Source of the DNA: Ascaris suum
Lineage: Eukaryota > Nematoda > Chromadorea > Rhabditida > Ascarididae
Reading direction: 5' to 3'
Length of the DNA: 64,000 bases
NCBI GenBank assembly: GCA_013433145.1
Contig: CM024191.1
Span: 4,790,501 to 4,854,500, forward strand
The position numbers were made by a program, and so were the translations under genes. The notes beneath the pieces were generated by a model, which was not told where the DNA came from, ran no database searches, and worked only from the letters and a program-made list of their open reading frames with translations. This document shows positions 1 to 13,100 of the stretch, piece after piece. How positions within the stretch are numbered: the stretch's first letter is position 1; each line of letters starts with the position of its first letter.

Positions 1-1220
1 CTTCACCTCTTCGAGTAAAAAAACTTTGATTTTTCTTTTTTCTTTCCAATAGTTCATATAGTATGTCCACTCAAACACCGTAATCGTATTACTGAAAAAA
101 AAAACGAATGCAATTCGAGACGGTTGAATAATGTTCATTCATTAAGCTTACGCTTAGGGAAGCCTATTCGTCTATTTTCGATTTGCAACAATTTTTGCAA
201 TCGATGCAAGATACGCTTATTATGCATTCAACAATTTCCGTCGCTCTCCTATGTTGGAATTTTTAATCAGCTAATTGCTGAAGAAAATATTCTATGATGA
301 GACAATCGAGCTAACTTCAAAAATTCGCAAATATTCTCACTTCTTCAAATAAGTCAAAAATTTGAAATAATTGACGAAATTGATGTGTTCACATATGATG
401 TTGATTTTCATTTTGAGCGAGACATTATTCGTAGTTCAATATGATCGTTAATGATCCTTTCTTGAATAGCATATAAAAGATTAGTATGATATGACATTTC
501 GTACCTGATAGCATTGTTTCTTTATGTAAACAATCATATGAGTGTAGTGTTATACGGCTTGTTTCACTCATAGTTCTATCGCCAATAGGTTTTAAAAAAA
601 ACTCTTATCGTTTAACCGCTTGAAAGTCCTTCTTCTCTATTTTTGAATTTGGCGTACGCAATAGAACGCTCAACATCTTATTTAATCTATCAGTTGCGAT
701 GAAAAAAAAGTGGAAAATTTACCGTGAAATTTCAATATTTATCGTATAGTTTGGAAGATTTTCGATTTATCGAATATTAACTAACCACAAAAAATTGTCG
801 TTGTTTTTTTTTTTTAATGAATCGATGTTTTTTTTTTTTGCATCTTCATTTTTGTTTTTTTTTCTTTGAATTTTTTTCGTTTTCAACAATTTTTCAAAAA
901 TTTTCTCTTCCTCTTAATTTTTCTATATGTTTCTCACTTTTTCCACTGGTCAAAGGTTTTCTTTATTTCTTCGACTTTAAAGGAATCCTTTTAATTTTCC
1001 ATTTTCTTTTTTTTTTGAATTTTCTTACCTTCACCATCTTAATGAAGAAAAGAGACGAGTTTGCAAATGAATTCCATTGGAGTGCCCATTAGGCTACTCT
1101 TATCAAGTAGATACAATTGCCAGAAAAGAAAAGGAGCTTTGCCTTGACTTTTTCTGTGATATCATTTTCTGATAAATGAACACTGTGTCTTAGAATTTGG
1201 CTAGGGTAATGGAAAATGCA
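1..1220. other. Gene-free T-rich stretch
   Basis: I see no credible exon here. From about 780 to 1020 the plus strand is almost pure T with scattered C and A, the kind of tract found in nematode introns and intergenic DNA. The short open frame through it is low-complexity Phe/Leu and is not counted as coding. Confidence 0.6.
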
Positions 1221-1710
1221 GGACCCTGTTTTGGCCCTCCAACCTAAGTTTGTCCCTGAAGAATTCGCAAATTCTTTCTCTCTCGAGGCTCGACCAGGAC
1301 ATATCTGCTCTGGCAACAAGGCAAGAGGTTTTTATTAAGCTTTTAAAACATAAAAAACAGTAAGCCGGAGGGGATAACGGGACACAACGGCAGTGGGACG
1401 TCACTCCCACAGAGCCAGGATACGCATACTCACACCTCCGCGCCAACGAGCACCAGGAACTCCTCACGTTCGAGACACTTCGCGGCATGACTGAGCGCCG
1501 CTACGGTCCAAACCGATCCTCGCAAGGATAGCACCTGACGTGAAAAGCCAGAACCACACTGATTCCTGTAAGCAAATACGCTCTCCTTTTGCGCACCGAC
1601 CCTTGCCCCAAGGCATTTGTAGAGAGCTTGCAATGTCTCATGGTCACTACTTCTATGCTCTGCACGAAAGCAGTTGACCTACAGTTTATTGATAACCTCT
1701 TATATGATCC
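1221..1710. repeat. Dispersed repeat, copy A (about 490 bp)
   Basis: This segment is a diverged, same-orientation copy of 9649-10108. Shared landmarks in order are CCCTGTTTTG, GTCCCTGAAG, CTCTTTCGAGG-like, TCTGGCAACAAGGCAA, CAGGAACTCCTCACG, AAGGCATTTGTAGAGAG and AAAGCAGTTGA. The copy is richer in GC than its surroundings. Neither copy has a long intact reading frame, so it is most likely a non-autonomous transposon or a solo terminal repeat. I found no convincing terminal inverted repeats or target duplication by eye. Confidence 0.7.
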
Positions 1711-4700
1711 TCTCCGCAAAAGATGAGTATTCATTCGGCGATAACCTCTTAATATGGAATATTGGACAAAAGGCTGTCGAACACCAAATGAGTTTTTTTT
1801 ATTAAGACTTCGATAAATATATACTGCTTCAAATCGGGATTGTTAATATGGTTGTAATACGTCAGCCGCGTGGGCCTCGTGGTCGCTTGCCTAGACGGTG
1901 AATGATATATTATTGAACTATTATTGAACCCACTGGATATGAAATTAGTGCCAAATACACCACGTAAATGCGCAAAAATGGTCAAATCATCTACTTGCGA
2001 CGTAATATGAAATTTCCCATTATTAATCTGCAATCTTAAACTATCACCAAGTAAAATAAAAAGATTTTAATGACGCCAATGGGTTCGATACTTTTTGTAT
2101 TGATTTTGTGTCATTCTGTATTGATCTGTAATTTTGTATCTAAGATTAAATTTCTGTATAAAGCGAAAAAGAAAATGATTTTCTCTCCGTTCCTGATGAT
2201 TATAATGGTACAAAAAAAAATCCTGACCTTTAACATTCTCAATGGCGCTTGAAATTTTGAGAAAAATAAAGGAAAATTATGTCCATAATAAAATTTATCC
2301 TGAGTAATTCCTCTCACAATGGTATTTCAAAAGGTGGCGAAATAATCGTACAGTCAAGCGAATAATTGACATTATCACAACGTTGGAAGATATTGCCACC
2401 ATATGCATTAAAGGAAAGTATGCTGATAGCAAAAAAAAAAAGTTGATTAATAAAAGAGCGGAAACACAAAGAGTTTCCAGTGCAGCAGTATCATTCAAAA
2501 ATTTTCGCAGTACTTAGTACATAATTTCGAATATGAATCGCGCTAAATCGGAAGTTGTCAACAATTACGAATTTATTAGACAGAAAATATTTACTTGCAC
2601 CTGTTTATAATAGGTAAAATTTCACTTCGAAGAGTTCTATCGGAGCAGTGAGAAAATGACGTAGGTATTTTGCATAAACAAGGCTGCTACAGAACCACTG
2701 ACGAGGTTTCCTTGTACTATTGCTATATAGCGGAGAGTTGTCTTCGTAGCTACTGTTGCATAGGTGTAATGCTTTGCGCTGTCTTCTTTTCATGGGCCCT
2801 CTACCATATTCAGTGAAATAATGCACACCTATGTCTAGTTGTTACTATGCAACAACACCGGGTTGCATCGAATCGAATCCGATCATTTCATCTTCCATCA
2901 ATTAATGATTGGTTTTTGTGTCAACAGTTACACCACCATGACGCTAGCACTACCAGTAACTTCATTAGATACACATGTGTACGTATATATTATACGGGTG
3001 AGTATTTGTCAGTCCGCGTGCATCTTTTTTTTTCATGTAATTCGTCAAAGCATTCCGCTGCCGCATTGGCGACGCACGCGCGCGTTAAGACTTGCAACGC
3101 TTGTGCGATGCGGCGTTGTTTTGGACACAAAAAGTGCAAACTTGCAGAAAATGTGCAAAAATTGCAGCGCACTAGCGGACTTCTCAGATAGACGGCTGTC
3201 AGAAAGAAATGGCGTATTAACAGGACAGCCTGGTTAGCAGCGTGGCGCTCGACGCTGCGTGACCACACCCGATGCTAACCGCACGCACGTCGCGCTCTAA
3301 TCCGACATCTACCCGTTCCAACCCTTACCCAATACATTTTCGTTGGTTAGCGTGTTAAGCTTGAACAGCACTGAAAGTTCCCGTCAACCTGTTTGTATTC
3401 ATATAAAATTACCGCTTACCTCCAATTAGGTCCATACAGAATGCGCCCGAATATGCATATGTGATAGTTGATGGCTTTATTCGCAATGAAGGTGCTCAAG
3501 GTGTTTCTTCGGTGTGCCAAACTTAGTCAGTGTTATTCGACATGAAAGACATCTCACTCTCGTAAAATTTCATGTTAATGCAATCTGCTTGAATACTTTT
3601 TCAATAGTTTTCATGAGACCTTAAAGAACAAAATCGGCAGTTGTTTTGATACCTGAATGAATAGATATTAATGGTGTTGCAATAGCGTAGTCTTATTCTG
3701 TATATGTTGATAAACACAAAATAAATAGATAGTTGTATCTTTGCAACATGCTTGAGCCATAATCTTTTATATCCTTTAGTTCATTGGAAATCTCTAGCCA
3801 GTTTAGAGGCCATTAAGAGTTTTGAAGTAAGCGAGTAGCCTGTTATGTGCCATGATAAGTTGAAATGCTTTCGATTGAGTGAAAGCGTAAGTGGAAGCCT
3901 CAGTGAAAGCCCAACAATTCGTTAAAAGCCTATGAAAAACAACTTTCGAAGCAAATAGAAATCGGCCAAGTACTTCCGGGAATTGCCGATATTTCTGATT
4001 CCATTTGAGCCAATAACCACGAATCGCAACGAGTCGATTTTTTTGCTACCAAATATCGTATAATTTGCAGCAATAACATAGAAATTAATTGTGCTGTTCG
4101 TTCATACCTGAGAGAAGCATTAGCACTGCTAATAAAGCGTAGCTCCTAATTAGGTGCCTTCAACACCATGTCCGACTATGGTATTGCTTCGCTACGTTTA
4201 ACGGATATTTGTTTTAGGTGAGAAAAGTGTTATGCACGATAACGTGTTCAGTATATGATATTGGGTGTTCAACATGTGACATTCATATAAATAATCCACA
4301 CTTCTTTCTGCATAGAGTCTATTTTCACAACATCCCTCTCCGCATTACATTGCAAGGTAAGAATTTTTGTCAGAACAATGGAACCAATGTTCACGAACAA
4401 GGATATACCTCAATTTTTTTTACGTTTCATTGCAAGATCATCGTTTTGGAGGGTTTCATCGAAACCGTAGGAATATATTCCTCTACAAATACCTTCTTAA
4501 TGCGTGGATGTCTTTTTATTATGCAACTCAATGCTACAACCATCTTAACAGCGTGGAAAGGTCGGTCATCTTTTCACCTCTTAAAAGTTGCTTATTCACA
4601 ACTTATCATCCTTTCATGGAATGCCTTTTATATTTCTTGGCTGATTTTTTGTCTTCTAAACGTTGTGTTTAAACGTTGGGACATTTTCGTACGTCCCCGA

Positions 4701-5290
4701 AAAAACCGCCTTGGTAATCATCAAGTGATCTAAACATCAATTGTCTTATGAGTAAAAATGGGCGCAATATTTTTTGTGTTGTGACGTCGCGTATCATCCT
4801 GCAAACTTCCAGAAACGACCACGAGAATTGCACCTCCTTGCAAACACATAATTCATTCGCGATGTTCCCATGGAAACGTGAGATTTACTGCATTCTGAAA
4901 ATTATTTACTGTTTATGAGCAAATCTTTTCCACAGGCAATGAAAAAAAAACCAGTTGAATGATTTTCCATGTGTAATGTGCTTATTCATTGTTCTCCCTT
5001 GACTACTGCCAGTATCATTTATAAAGTTCTTATCTTATTAATATACTTGTTTCGCATTCTTAGTTCGTAGCAAATGTTTGCATGCAGCATTGCTGCGTAA
5101 CACATATGCATCAAATTGTGTTTATTTTATTCTCAACTTTGGCGCTATTTTATAACTTTCTTTGGAAAAAGGGTATTTTCCGAGGTGACGATTCTTTAAG
5201 AATGTTATGGATAGCTGTGACGACAAATACTCTTAAAAATACTCTATTCGGTTATATGCGTTTTCGCATTTATACATATATGCTTGTTCG
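1711..5290. other. Long gene-poor stretch with one CpG-rich patch
   Basis: No exon here could be supported. The exception in composition is about 3040-3320, where CpG dinucleotides cluster (ACGCACGCGCGCG near 3074, and several GCGC/CGCG around 3240-3300). That patch leaves two overlapping frames open on the plus strand at 2839-3237, but neither resembles a protein. It may be a promoter or a decayed repeat. A frame of about 170 codons at 4218-4733 lacks an ATG at its start and has no recognisable features. Confidence 0.5.
1715..1741 (+). repeat. 27-bp motif, first copy
   Basis: These 27 bases occur again, identically, at 5588-5614. The core reads AAAAGATGAGTATTCATTC. Here it abuts the end of dispersed repeat copy A. 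The 12-mer GATAACCTCTTA lies on both sides of it (about 1691 and 1740), as a target duplication or local duplication would leave. Confidence 0.7.
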
Positions 5291-5293
5291 CAC

Positions 5294-6358
<1,065 letters not shown>

Positions 6359-8091
6359 ATGTCCCTAAACTGCATGATGTCATTGAAGTTTGATTTTGCC
6401 GTTGTTGTTTCTACGCTTCTGCTGACGTTGATGTCTGCGGCAACATACAGCTCGTAAGCAGTTTTAGATGTTGGCAATACCACATTGTGACAGTCATTTC
6501 TTGTTGCGGACACCAATATAGGTGGTCATCTGCTTCCCTCTAACATACAACGCTTTGTGTAAGCAAATCTGTGGTACATGCAATAACATCATGAAGCTAT
6601 AAATACGCATAGACAATTCAAACATTTCCGGTATAAATAAACACACACACGCACGCACACACACATGTCCCAGCTGCAGTACATCATAAGGAACTTAATT
6701 TCTTAGAACCGCAATCTTGAGCAGCTTCCCAATTGCTTCTTGCAGTTAAAGCTTTTTTATATTATCTGCATAAACTGTTCGGAAAGCCTTCAGTCTCTGA
6801 TAGCATTGCTTCACTTCACGAAGAAAATGACTTAAAAAGTTGCGTTAAGTCCTCTTTTATGAAGTGAGATGATAATCGCATTTTGTTACGTAGCAAAACA
6901 TATGATGGGCGCTTAGACCATATCGGTGTTACGAACCTTCCCTATTTTCATTAACGCGAATGACGAGCTTACCGAGGCTATGACCAATAAGATGATCTGA
7001 AACTTGATATTATCTGGCAATAATAATATTGCTAAGGAATACTTGAAGTGGCAACCAAAGTGAACGAGGAACTAATCGCTCTTCCTCTTTCGAAAGTGCA
7101 AATAAAAACGAATGTGCTGTTGAAGCATCAGAAAAACTTTAAAGCCGTAGTCAAAGGATGTGACGTTTCTGAGCATTGCGACTGCACTTTATGTTTGAAA
7201 CTATTCTAAAATATACGAAGGTATGATATTTTTTAGCAATTAGGCTGAGATCTTTTCGCACTTTTTTATTCGTAAACTGCGTTGACGTAAGCATATATTT
7301 TCCACGATCAACACAAATATAATCACCACGAGAGAAGAATTTTTAATTATGTGCGTTGAGTTTTCTAGAAACTTCAAACAAGTCTCCTAGGAGAAAATGA
7401 GAGCAAAAAAAAAAGGTATGATTGGTTGATATTCTTTGTTTGTTTGTTGTTTTGTGATCGCTATGAGTGTATTCGCAGCAAAGTCAACTACTTTTGCTAG
7501 CGTTGAACTAAAGCAGGATAAACTTCGACTACTTCGAGTGGCTGCAGCTGTGTAGATGTAGTGAAATGACCTTTATCAATGGGTAAAGTTGTTGTGCTTC
7601 TGTTTTTCAAGCTAGACTTTATTTTGCAAATAATCCTTTATATTTTCAGTTCGTCTTTTTTTTTTTGAATTCATTAGAAACTTGTTGCAAACGATTTCTG
7701 TTATTACTTATTCAAAAAAAGTTACCCACCAAGAACATCTGCTTCTTGGATGATCGTTTTAAAATAAAAAGATATAGAAGAGCGCATCAAAGGATCTGCG
7801 AAGATATGCTTCTTTGTGATCGCGCATATGAAGCCAACTATTTCAATGATTTTTTAGAAACCTATTCAATGAACACTTATAGCTGATCTAACGGCTTATG
7901 ATCTAATCGCTACACTGGGCTCGTTTTTCAGAACTCAAGAAGCTCTAATGTATAAAGGAAGCGATTGCAAATGCATGCGAAATTTCCGGCTCACTCATAT
8001 GTCACTTATGCCTGTCGAAGTTGATGAATCAATGGAAAAGTTGCTTTGTGATGACAATTGCACCCATCAAATTTTGGAACCGTTAGTTCAG
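6359..8091 (+). CDS. Candidate small secreted Cys-containing protein (two exons)
   Basis: I do not recognise this protein. Exon 1 (6359-6453) starts at an ATG 14 bases after a TTTTTAG acceptor, which could be a trans-splice site. It encodes a signal-peptide-like segment (FAVVVSTLLLTLMSAATYS) and ends at a GTAAGC donor in phase 2. Exon 2 (7933-8091) follows GTTTTTCAG, needs exactly one completing base, and stays open to a TAG. The joined product is about 84 residues, with a CxC motif (DCKC) and a CxxxC motif (LCDDNC). What is seen: splice-like sites, matching phase and a hydrophobic start. What is inferred: that the two pieces belong together. A Cys-containing frame at about 7730-7880 (RICEDMLLC) could be a further exon, but I could not fit it by phase. 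Confidence 0.4.
6641..6665. repeat. Short CA-type simple repeat
   Basis: A run of ACACAC interrupted by two GCAC units, about 25 bases, with no gene context other than the candidate intron it sits in. Confidence 0.8.
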
Positions 8092-9648
8092 TAGTTCCGA
8101 TCCTAAAAATGCCACGCAAAAATGCACGTGCACCCATATTCATCACATAATGCACATGCACATACGATGTCGCGATAATGCACTGTATAGTGCAACTTTG
8201 TAAGACGGCACAACAAGCAAGTGCCAGACAGTTAACTTTTATCGTATTAATTACAAGTGAGAAGGTTGCATGCAAACGGACTGGAAGTCATCCACAGGAG
8301 CGCAGTGGACCAGAGCGTTTACCTGAAAGCGGAAGGCTGTGTGTCCGCACTTCAACTGCGGACAGCTTTCGTTCGTAATCAAACAACTGTTCTCTCGTTC
8401 ACATCTGAGAGGTAGATCAAAAGCTGACTTCACTATAAGTATTACCATATACTATATACATAACCACATACGCGCTTATATTTCAATTTATGACGTTATT
8501 TGCACAATTTGTCGATTTGCACTTATTGATTATAACTTTCCTGAACTAATTTCATTCTCACGTCACTTTTTATCTGATGATCGATGTTGCTGTGCTAAAA
8601 ACTTCGAAATTTACAATAATTAACCTGTATTTTCATTTTATTTTCTCTCCGTCCCTTACAGGTAACGTTTTGTCTTTCCACACAGGACTTTCTGCATCCA
8701 TGAGTGTATATGCAAAAATCACACATATCGGCAGTGAACGAACATATCATTGCTGTCTTTATGAGGTGAAGCAAAGTGTTGCTTATACTTGCTTGCTGCA
8801 TTCGAATGCGATCATTCGCATTGAATGTTGATGATGTTGATAAAGAAGTGCATATTTGGCCGTCGAGGAATTCGTGGAAGCAACAACTAACTTGCGTCAC
8901 TCAGTTGTTCACTCTTTCCATTGCTAGTGCATTTTCTGATCACCTGAGTGCATTTTTTGGTCCTTGTTTGTTCTGCTTTATTTGACGTTGTTTCGAATGC
9001 AAATCATCGCCATGTGTGTTTTTAACCGGCTTAATTAGCGTTTAAATTAACATCCGTTTGTTAATGCTTAATATCATTCAATGCAAAAATATACATTTGC
9101 ATCGAATGATTACTGTAGAAAGATTGTTGAAACACTCTTTCCATATGAACAACTAACGAACGATAGCAAAATTCGTGAAATTACGAAAATTTTTGAGGTG
9201 AATTTAGTAGGTTATAGCTGAGCAAAACTTGACAATTTATGTTCCCTGCCAAATTAATGATGTTTTCATGAAGAATGGCATAGATAGAAAATAATATCTG
9301 TCACTGATCGTTTCATTTAAAGTGGTCCGTTCCACTTATTGTGACACAAGACTTCTTTTTATATGTGAGCCATAAATCCACGTTGATATCTTTGGTTCGC
9401 TTTATTTCGATAAGGCGAAGATCGTGAAATATGACGTGGATGGGCTGCTCAAGATTATTATATAAGCACGTAAAACAGCATTTTGTATCTAATTGCTATA
9501 TTACATCAAAGCTATTCTTCCTAGATTTTTTTTCCACTTATGCTGTCAGCATTTCTTTTCACTATTATCTAGGTTTTATTAGAGTTCAAACGAACTTCAT
9601 AGCAAGCACGAAAAAGAACGTAGCGTTATGCGTCCACGTAAGGGTGTT
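8092..9648. other. No firm gene; one exon-like patch
   Basis: The only exon-like piece is at about 8684-8766. It runs from a CCACACAG acceptor to a GAG|GTGAAG donor and reads a Cys-Cys containing frame (ERTYHCCLYE). It does not join by phase to 7933-8091. The rest shows nothing I can support. Confidence 0.35.
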
Positions 9649-10108
9649 GAGCCCTGTTTTGCTCCTCTACCTTTGATTAGTCCCTGAAGGATTCGTAAAT
9701 CCCTTCTCTTTCGAGGCGCCACCGGATCAATCTGGCAACAAGGCAAAAGGTTAAATTCTTTATTAATCCCTTGAAAAGGCGGAGGAGATAGCACGGCGGC
9801 AGGAGTACGTCGCTCCAACAGCATCTTGCAAATAATACCACGTGTGCGCCAATGAGCCCCAGGAACTCCTCACGATCGAGATAATTCGCGCTCCAGCTGC
9901 GCGCGTCTACCGCGCGAACCAACCCCCGCAAAGACGACACCTCGCCTGGAAAGCTGGAAGCATAATCTAAGCAAATACGTTTTCCTTTATATGCACCGGC
10001 CCATACATCAAGGCATTTGTAGAGAGTTTGCTCTGTTTTATGGTCATCGCTTCGATGTTCTGCCCGAAAGCAGTTGATCTACAATTTATTGATCACCCCT
10101 TACTCCAC
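9649..10108. repeat. Dispersed repeat, copy B (about 460 bp)
   Basis: Diverged same-orientation partner of 1221-1710, sharing its landmark words in the same order. It is GC-richer than its flanks, especially around 9890-9930 (GCGCGCGTCTACCGCGCG). The two copies lie 8.4 kb apart. The DNA between them has no reverse transcriptase or integrase, so they are not read as the ends of one intact LTR element. Confidence 0.7.
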
Positions 10109-13100
10109 ACAGTCATTCACTAATGCGGCAAACTAAGTGCTTACCACTGTAGCGGAGCACTCAGTCATTCTGTTCGCACATATGTTTAGTGTGATTTGCA
10201 CGGGCACCCGTTGATGTTTGCACATTGCAATCGAACCGATGTTTGCACACTGCAATCGAACATCATCTCGCAAAAATCTCCACAAGGTGAGCAGAGCGTT
10301 CATCGCATTGTGCGAATCCATCCTTACTGCTACGCTTACATTCCCAACATGGACGACCTGATGAAGTGGGAGAAATGGCGATGCGAGGCAAGCTTCTCCA
10401 TAGCTTTGATAGTCTTTAACAGTAACAAAGGAAGGAAGAGCATGTCATGGTGGTTGGCACAGTATGCATTTCTTAAAATTCAGCATAATAACTGAATCTG
10501 TTGCATAAATAACCAAAGTAATTATAATAATAGACATTGCCTGATGTAAGTTTGCTCGAGCAAGCAGGTGGTAGCTCAGCTTACCAACCAAAAACCGGTC
10601 TCCCTGGCTATAAAACGAGACCTTACTTGCAACTTTTAAAACACCAGCAAATGTAGTTGTTGTCTAAACTTTTCTTGTGATTGCGTCACCGGTTGCGACC
10701 TCAGAAATACGCGCGCCTACACTCAGAGTCAAATCCTACGTAACTGCGTTTACAAGATCGCCCTATTGTCCAGACATTATGCTTGCAGACATTGCTATTG
10801 CGGTCTGTGTTTTAGAAAGCATCGGACATTAAGCAGGAAGGTACAATTAAACAGAGCAAAACACACAATACGCATGCGCTTGTCTCCATAACATATGAAA
10901 CGCGAATAAAAACGTACATAAGGGGGCATAAAAGAGAGTAGCTAGGAAAGAATGATGCATGCAGGTAGGCCAACTAGAGTTTCCGCAAAAAATAGCATTG
11001 CACTTAATTAAGTGTCCCTACGAAAGTAAATTTGCAAATATATGAGTGTTGACTATATTGTGCACTTTAATGCGACTGAATCCTTGAAGCGTACTAATTG
11101 AACGTGTTTTCATCAGAAGTTGCAATAAAAAAATTAATGACGGCTTTGATGGCTTGCTCATTTTGATTGACATAAAATTTCATCCGACAAAAGTGCACAA
11201 TGTAAACGGCAAAGAAAATGACTATTTTTATATAATGTACATGAATTTTATGCTCATTCACTTTACAATATGATAAACTTAGGTAAGGTGGGGTAGTAGT
11301 TGAATTTTTCTCTCTCTCTCTCTCTCAAAAAAAAAAAAAAAAACATAGTGGCATTTAGCTTAGGGCAATCTGGATTGTTACAACTGTGAAACGTGTTTTT
11401 AGAAATTCTTTTCTTTTCTCGAAAATCTAGATTACGACGTAATGCATAACATTATACTGTACATTTGCACAGATAAGTTTGGCGTGTGCTTATTCGTACC
11501 GTTATATTTATTTTCGGCACCGTTATATTTCTGTTATATTTATTTTCGGCAAAAAATACTATTAGAATTTCGACAGGTGAATTTTTCACAAAACAGCCTG
11601 CTTTATGAATACACTGTTTCCGCTAGCATTCATCAACGACACAATTCCATTTTATCTAGAATTTGCAGCGCGTAAGAAATTTCAAGGTTATTGTGCATTT
11701 TGCACATTAGTTTTTTTTTTCCACTTTTCTAACGATAAAATTCTGCACACTTCCGAGAATGACCTAAATATGCGCCGTTCTCGAACGATCATTTTTGCTT
11801 GATAGCAGACGAGACATGAAATACGTCGAAATCGTCATTAGTCATCGATTTGCAAACAAATCCTCGCTTTGCGTTGCATCGAATAAAAGTGCAACGAAGT
11901 AATTTGTCAGCAATACCTCAAGAGAGCAACGAATTCTCACATTCTATCTGAAGATGATTTTAGAATATGCTTCATCAGCTCTTCTTTTTTTTTCACCAAT
12001 TATAATGCTTCTCTATATATTTGCCGATATTTGCATAAAATATTTGTCGTCATTTTTTCACGAAAAGCGCGAAATGCCAAATTCTACGGCGTCTGTGCAT
12101 CAATTTGTATTGACTCGAATTACATTCGATCACATCATTTACTCCAAAATTTCTGTGTTTTTTTCTGAAACCTTAGATATTATCAACCGAATAATAATAT
12201 TCACCCTTAGTGAACATCATCATCCATTGTCGTTGCAAATATCGATCTGATAGTCAATAAGCATCACTCTCATCAATCCTCATAAATGATATTTTTTAGC
12301 CCTATCATCAGTGAATGGAGCTGATCTGAAAAAAATGGCAAATGATAAAGCACATTTTTAGGGCATCATAACGATTTCACTTCTGCATTTGAGATAATTC
12401 CATTTAGTTTTTCAATCCATTGCACTATACTGTTGCATTGCAAAATGGGAGTTTTTAATTTTGCGTAGAATTCGTTTGGAAAAACGGACGATAAAACATA
12501 CGAAATAATTATTCGCTAATGATCAGGATCAATGAAGTTCCTTTCAGTTGCGCTAATTAGCTGTGCTCATGGAAGTCGTCGAACTGATACTTTATCTAAA
12601 ATGTTTAAGTTTTACCTCAATTTGCCACTTTACCTCAACTTATAGATTTGAATCACTATTCGAAAGCGTTAAATAGTAATTGTCATTTTGAAGAAATCAG
12701 TCGTTGAGAGAAAAAGATAGAGCATTTAATAATTTCAGACTATTTTTGAAGGTAAATAAGCAGGTAAGTTAATTAACGTTAAAACGGGTACTTTGTTATT
12801 CATACATGCAGGTTGTTGTTTGTGCCCAAGAAAGCGTTGGAATGTGCGTTGTGATTCGTCGATGGCGGATCGTATGCGTTGGTATGTCCGTTGAATATGT
12901 CACCTGCACCACTAGCACACTTATTAGTGATGTTCATTGTGACACCCCCTTGCATCTCCTTTGATTTGCGCTCATAAAGTTTTCATGCTGGATTATTCCT
13001 CAAGTACTTTTTGATCGTATGTGTTACTTCGATATGAGCTGAAGATAAATCTTCTTTACTCAAAAGTTGTTATTTTAACCATCATTTCCTCGGCTCCAAT

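Noticed and set aside
2839..3237. Two overlapping plus-strand frames of 132 and 114 codons
   Set aside because: Both are open across the same CpG-rich patch and neither looks like a protein.
4218..4733. Open frame of about 171 codons on the plus strand
   Set aside because: It opens on a GTG, not an ATG, has no motif, and its amino-acid mix fits AT-rich noncoding DNA. The TTTTAG before it is not enough.
10565..10640. tRNA-like start (GGTAGCTCAGC)
   Set aside because: It resembles an A box, but no matching B box, anticodon stem or acceptor stem follows at the right spacing.
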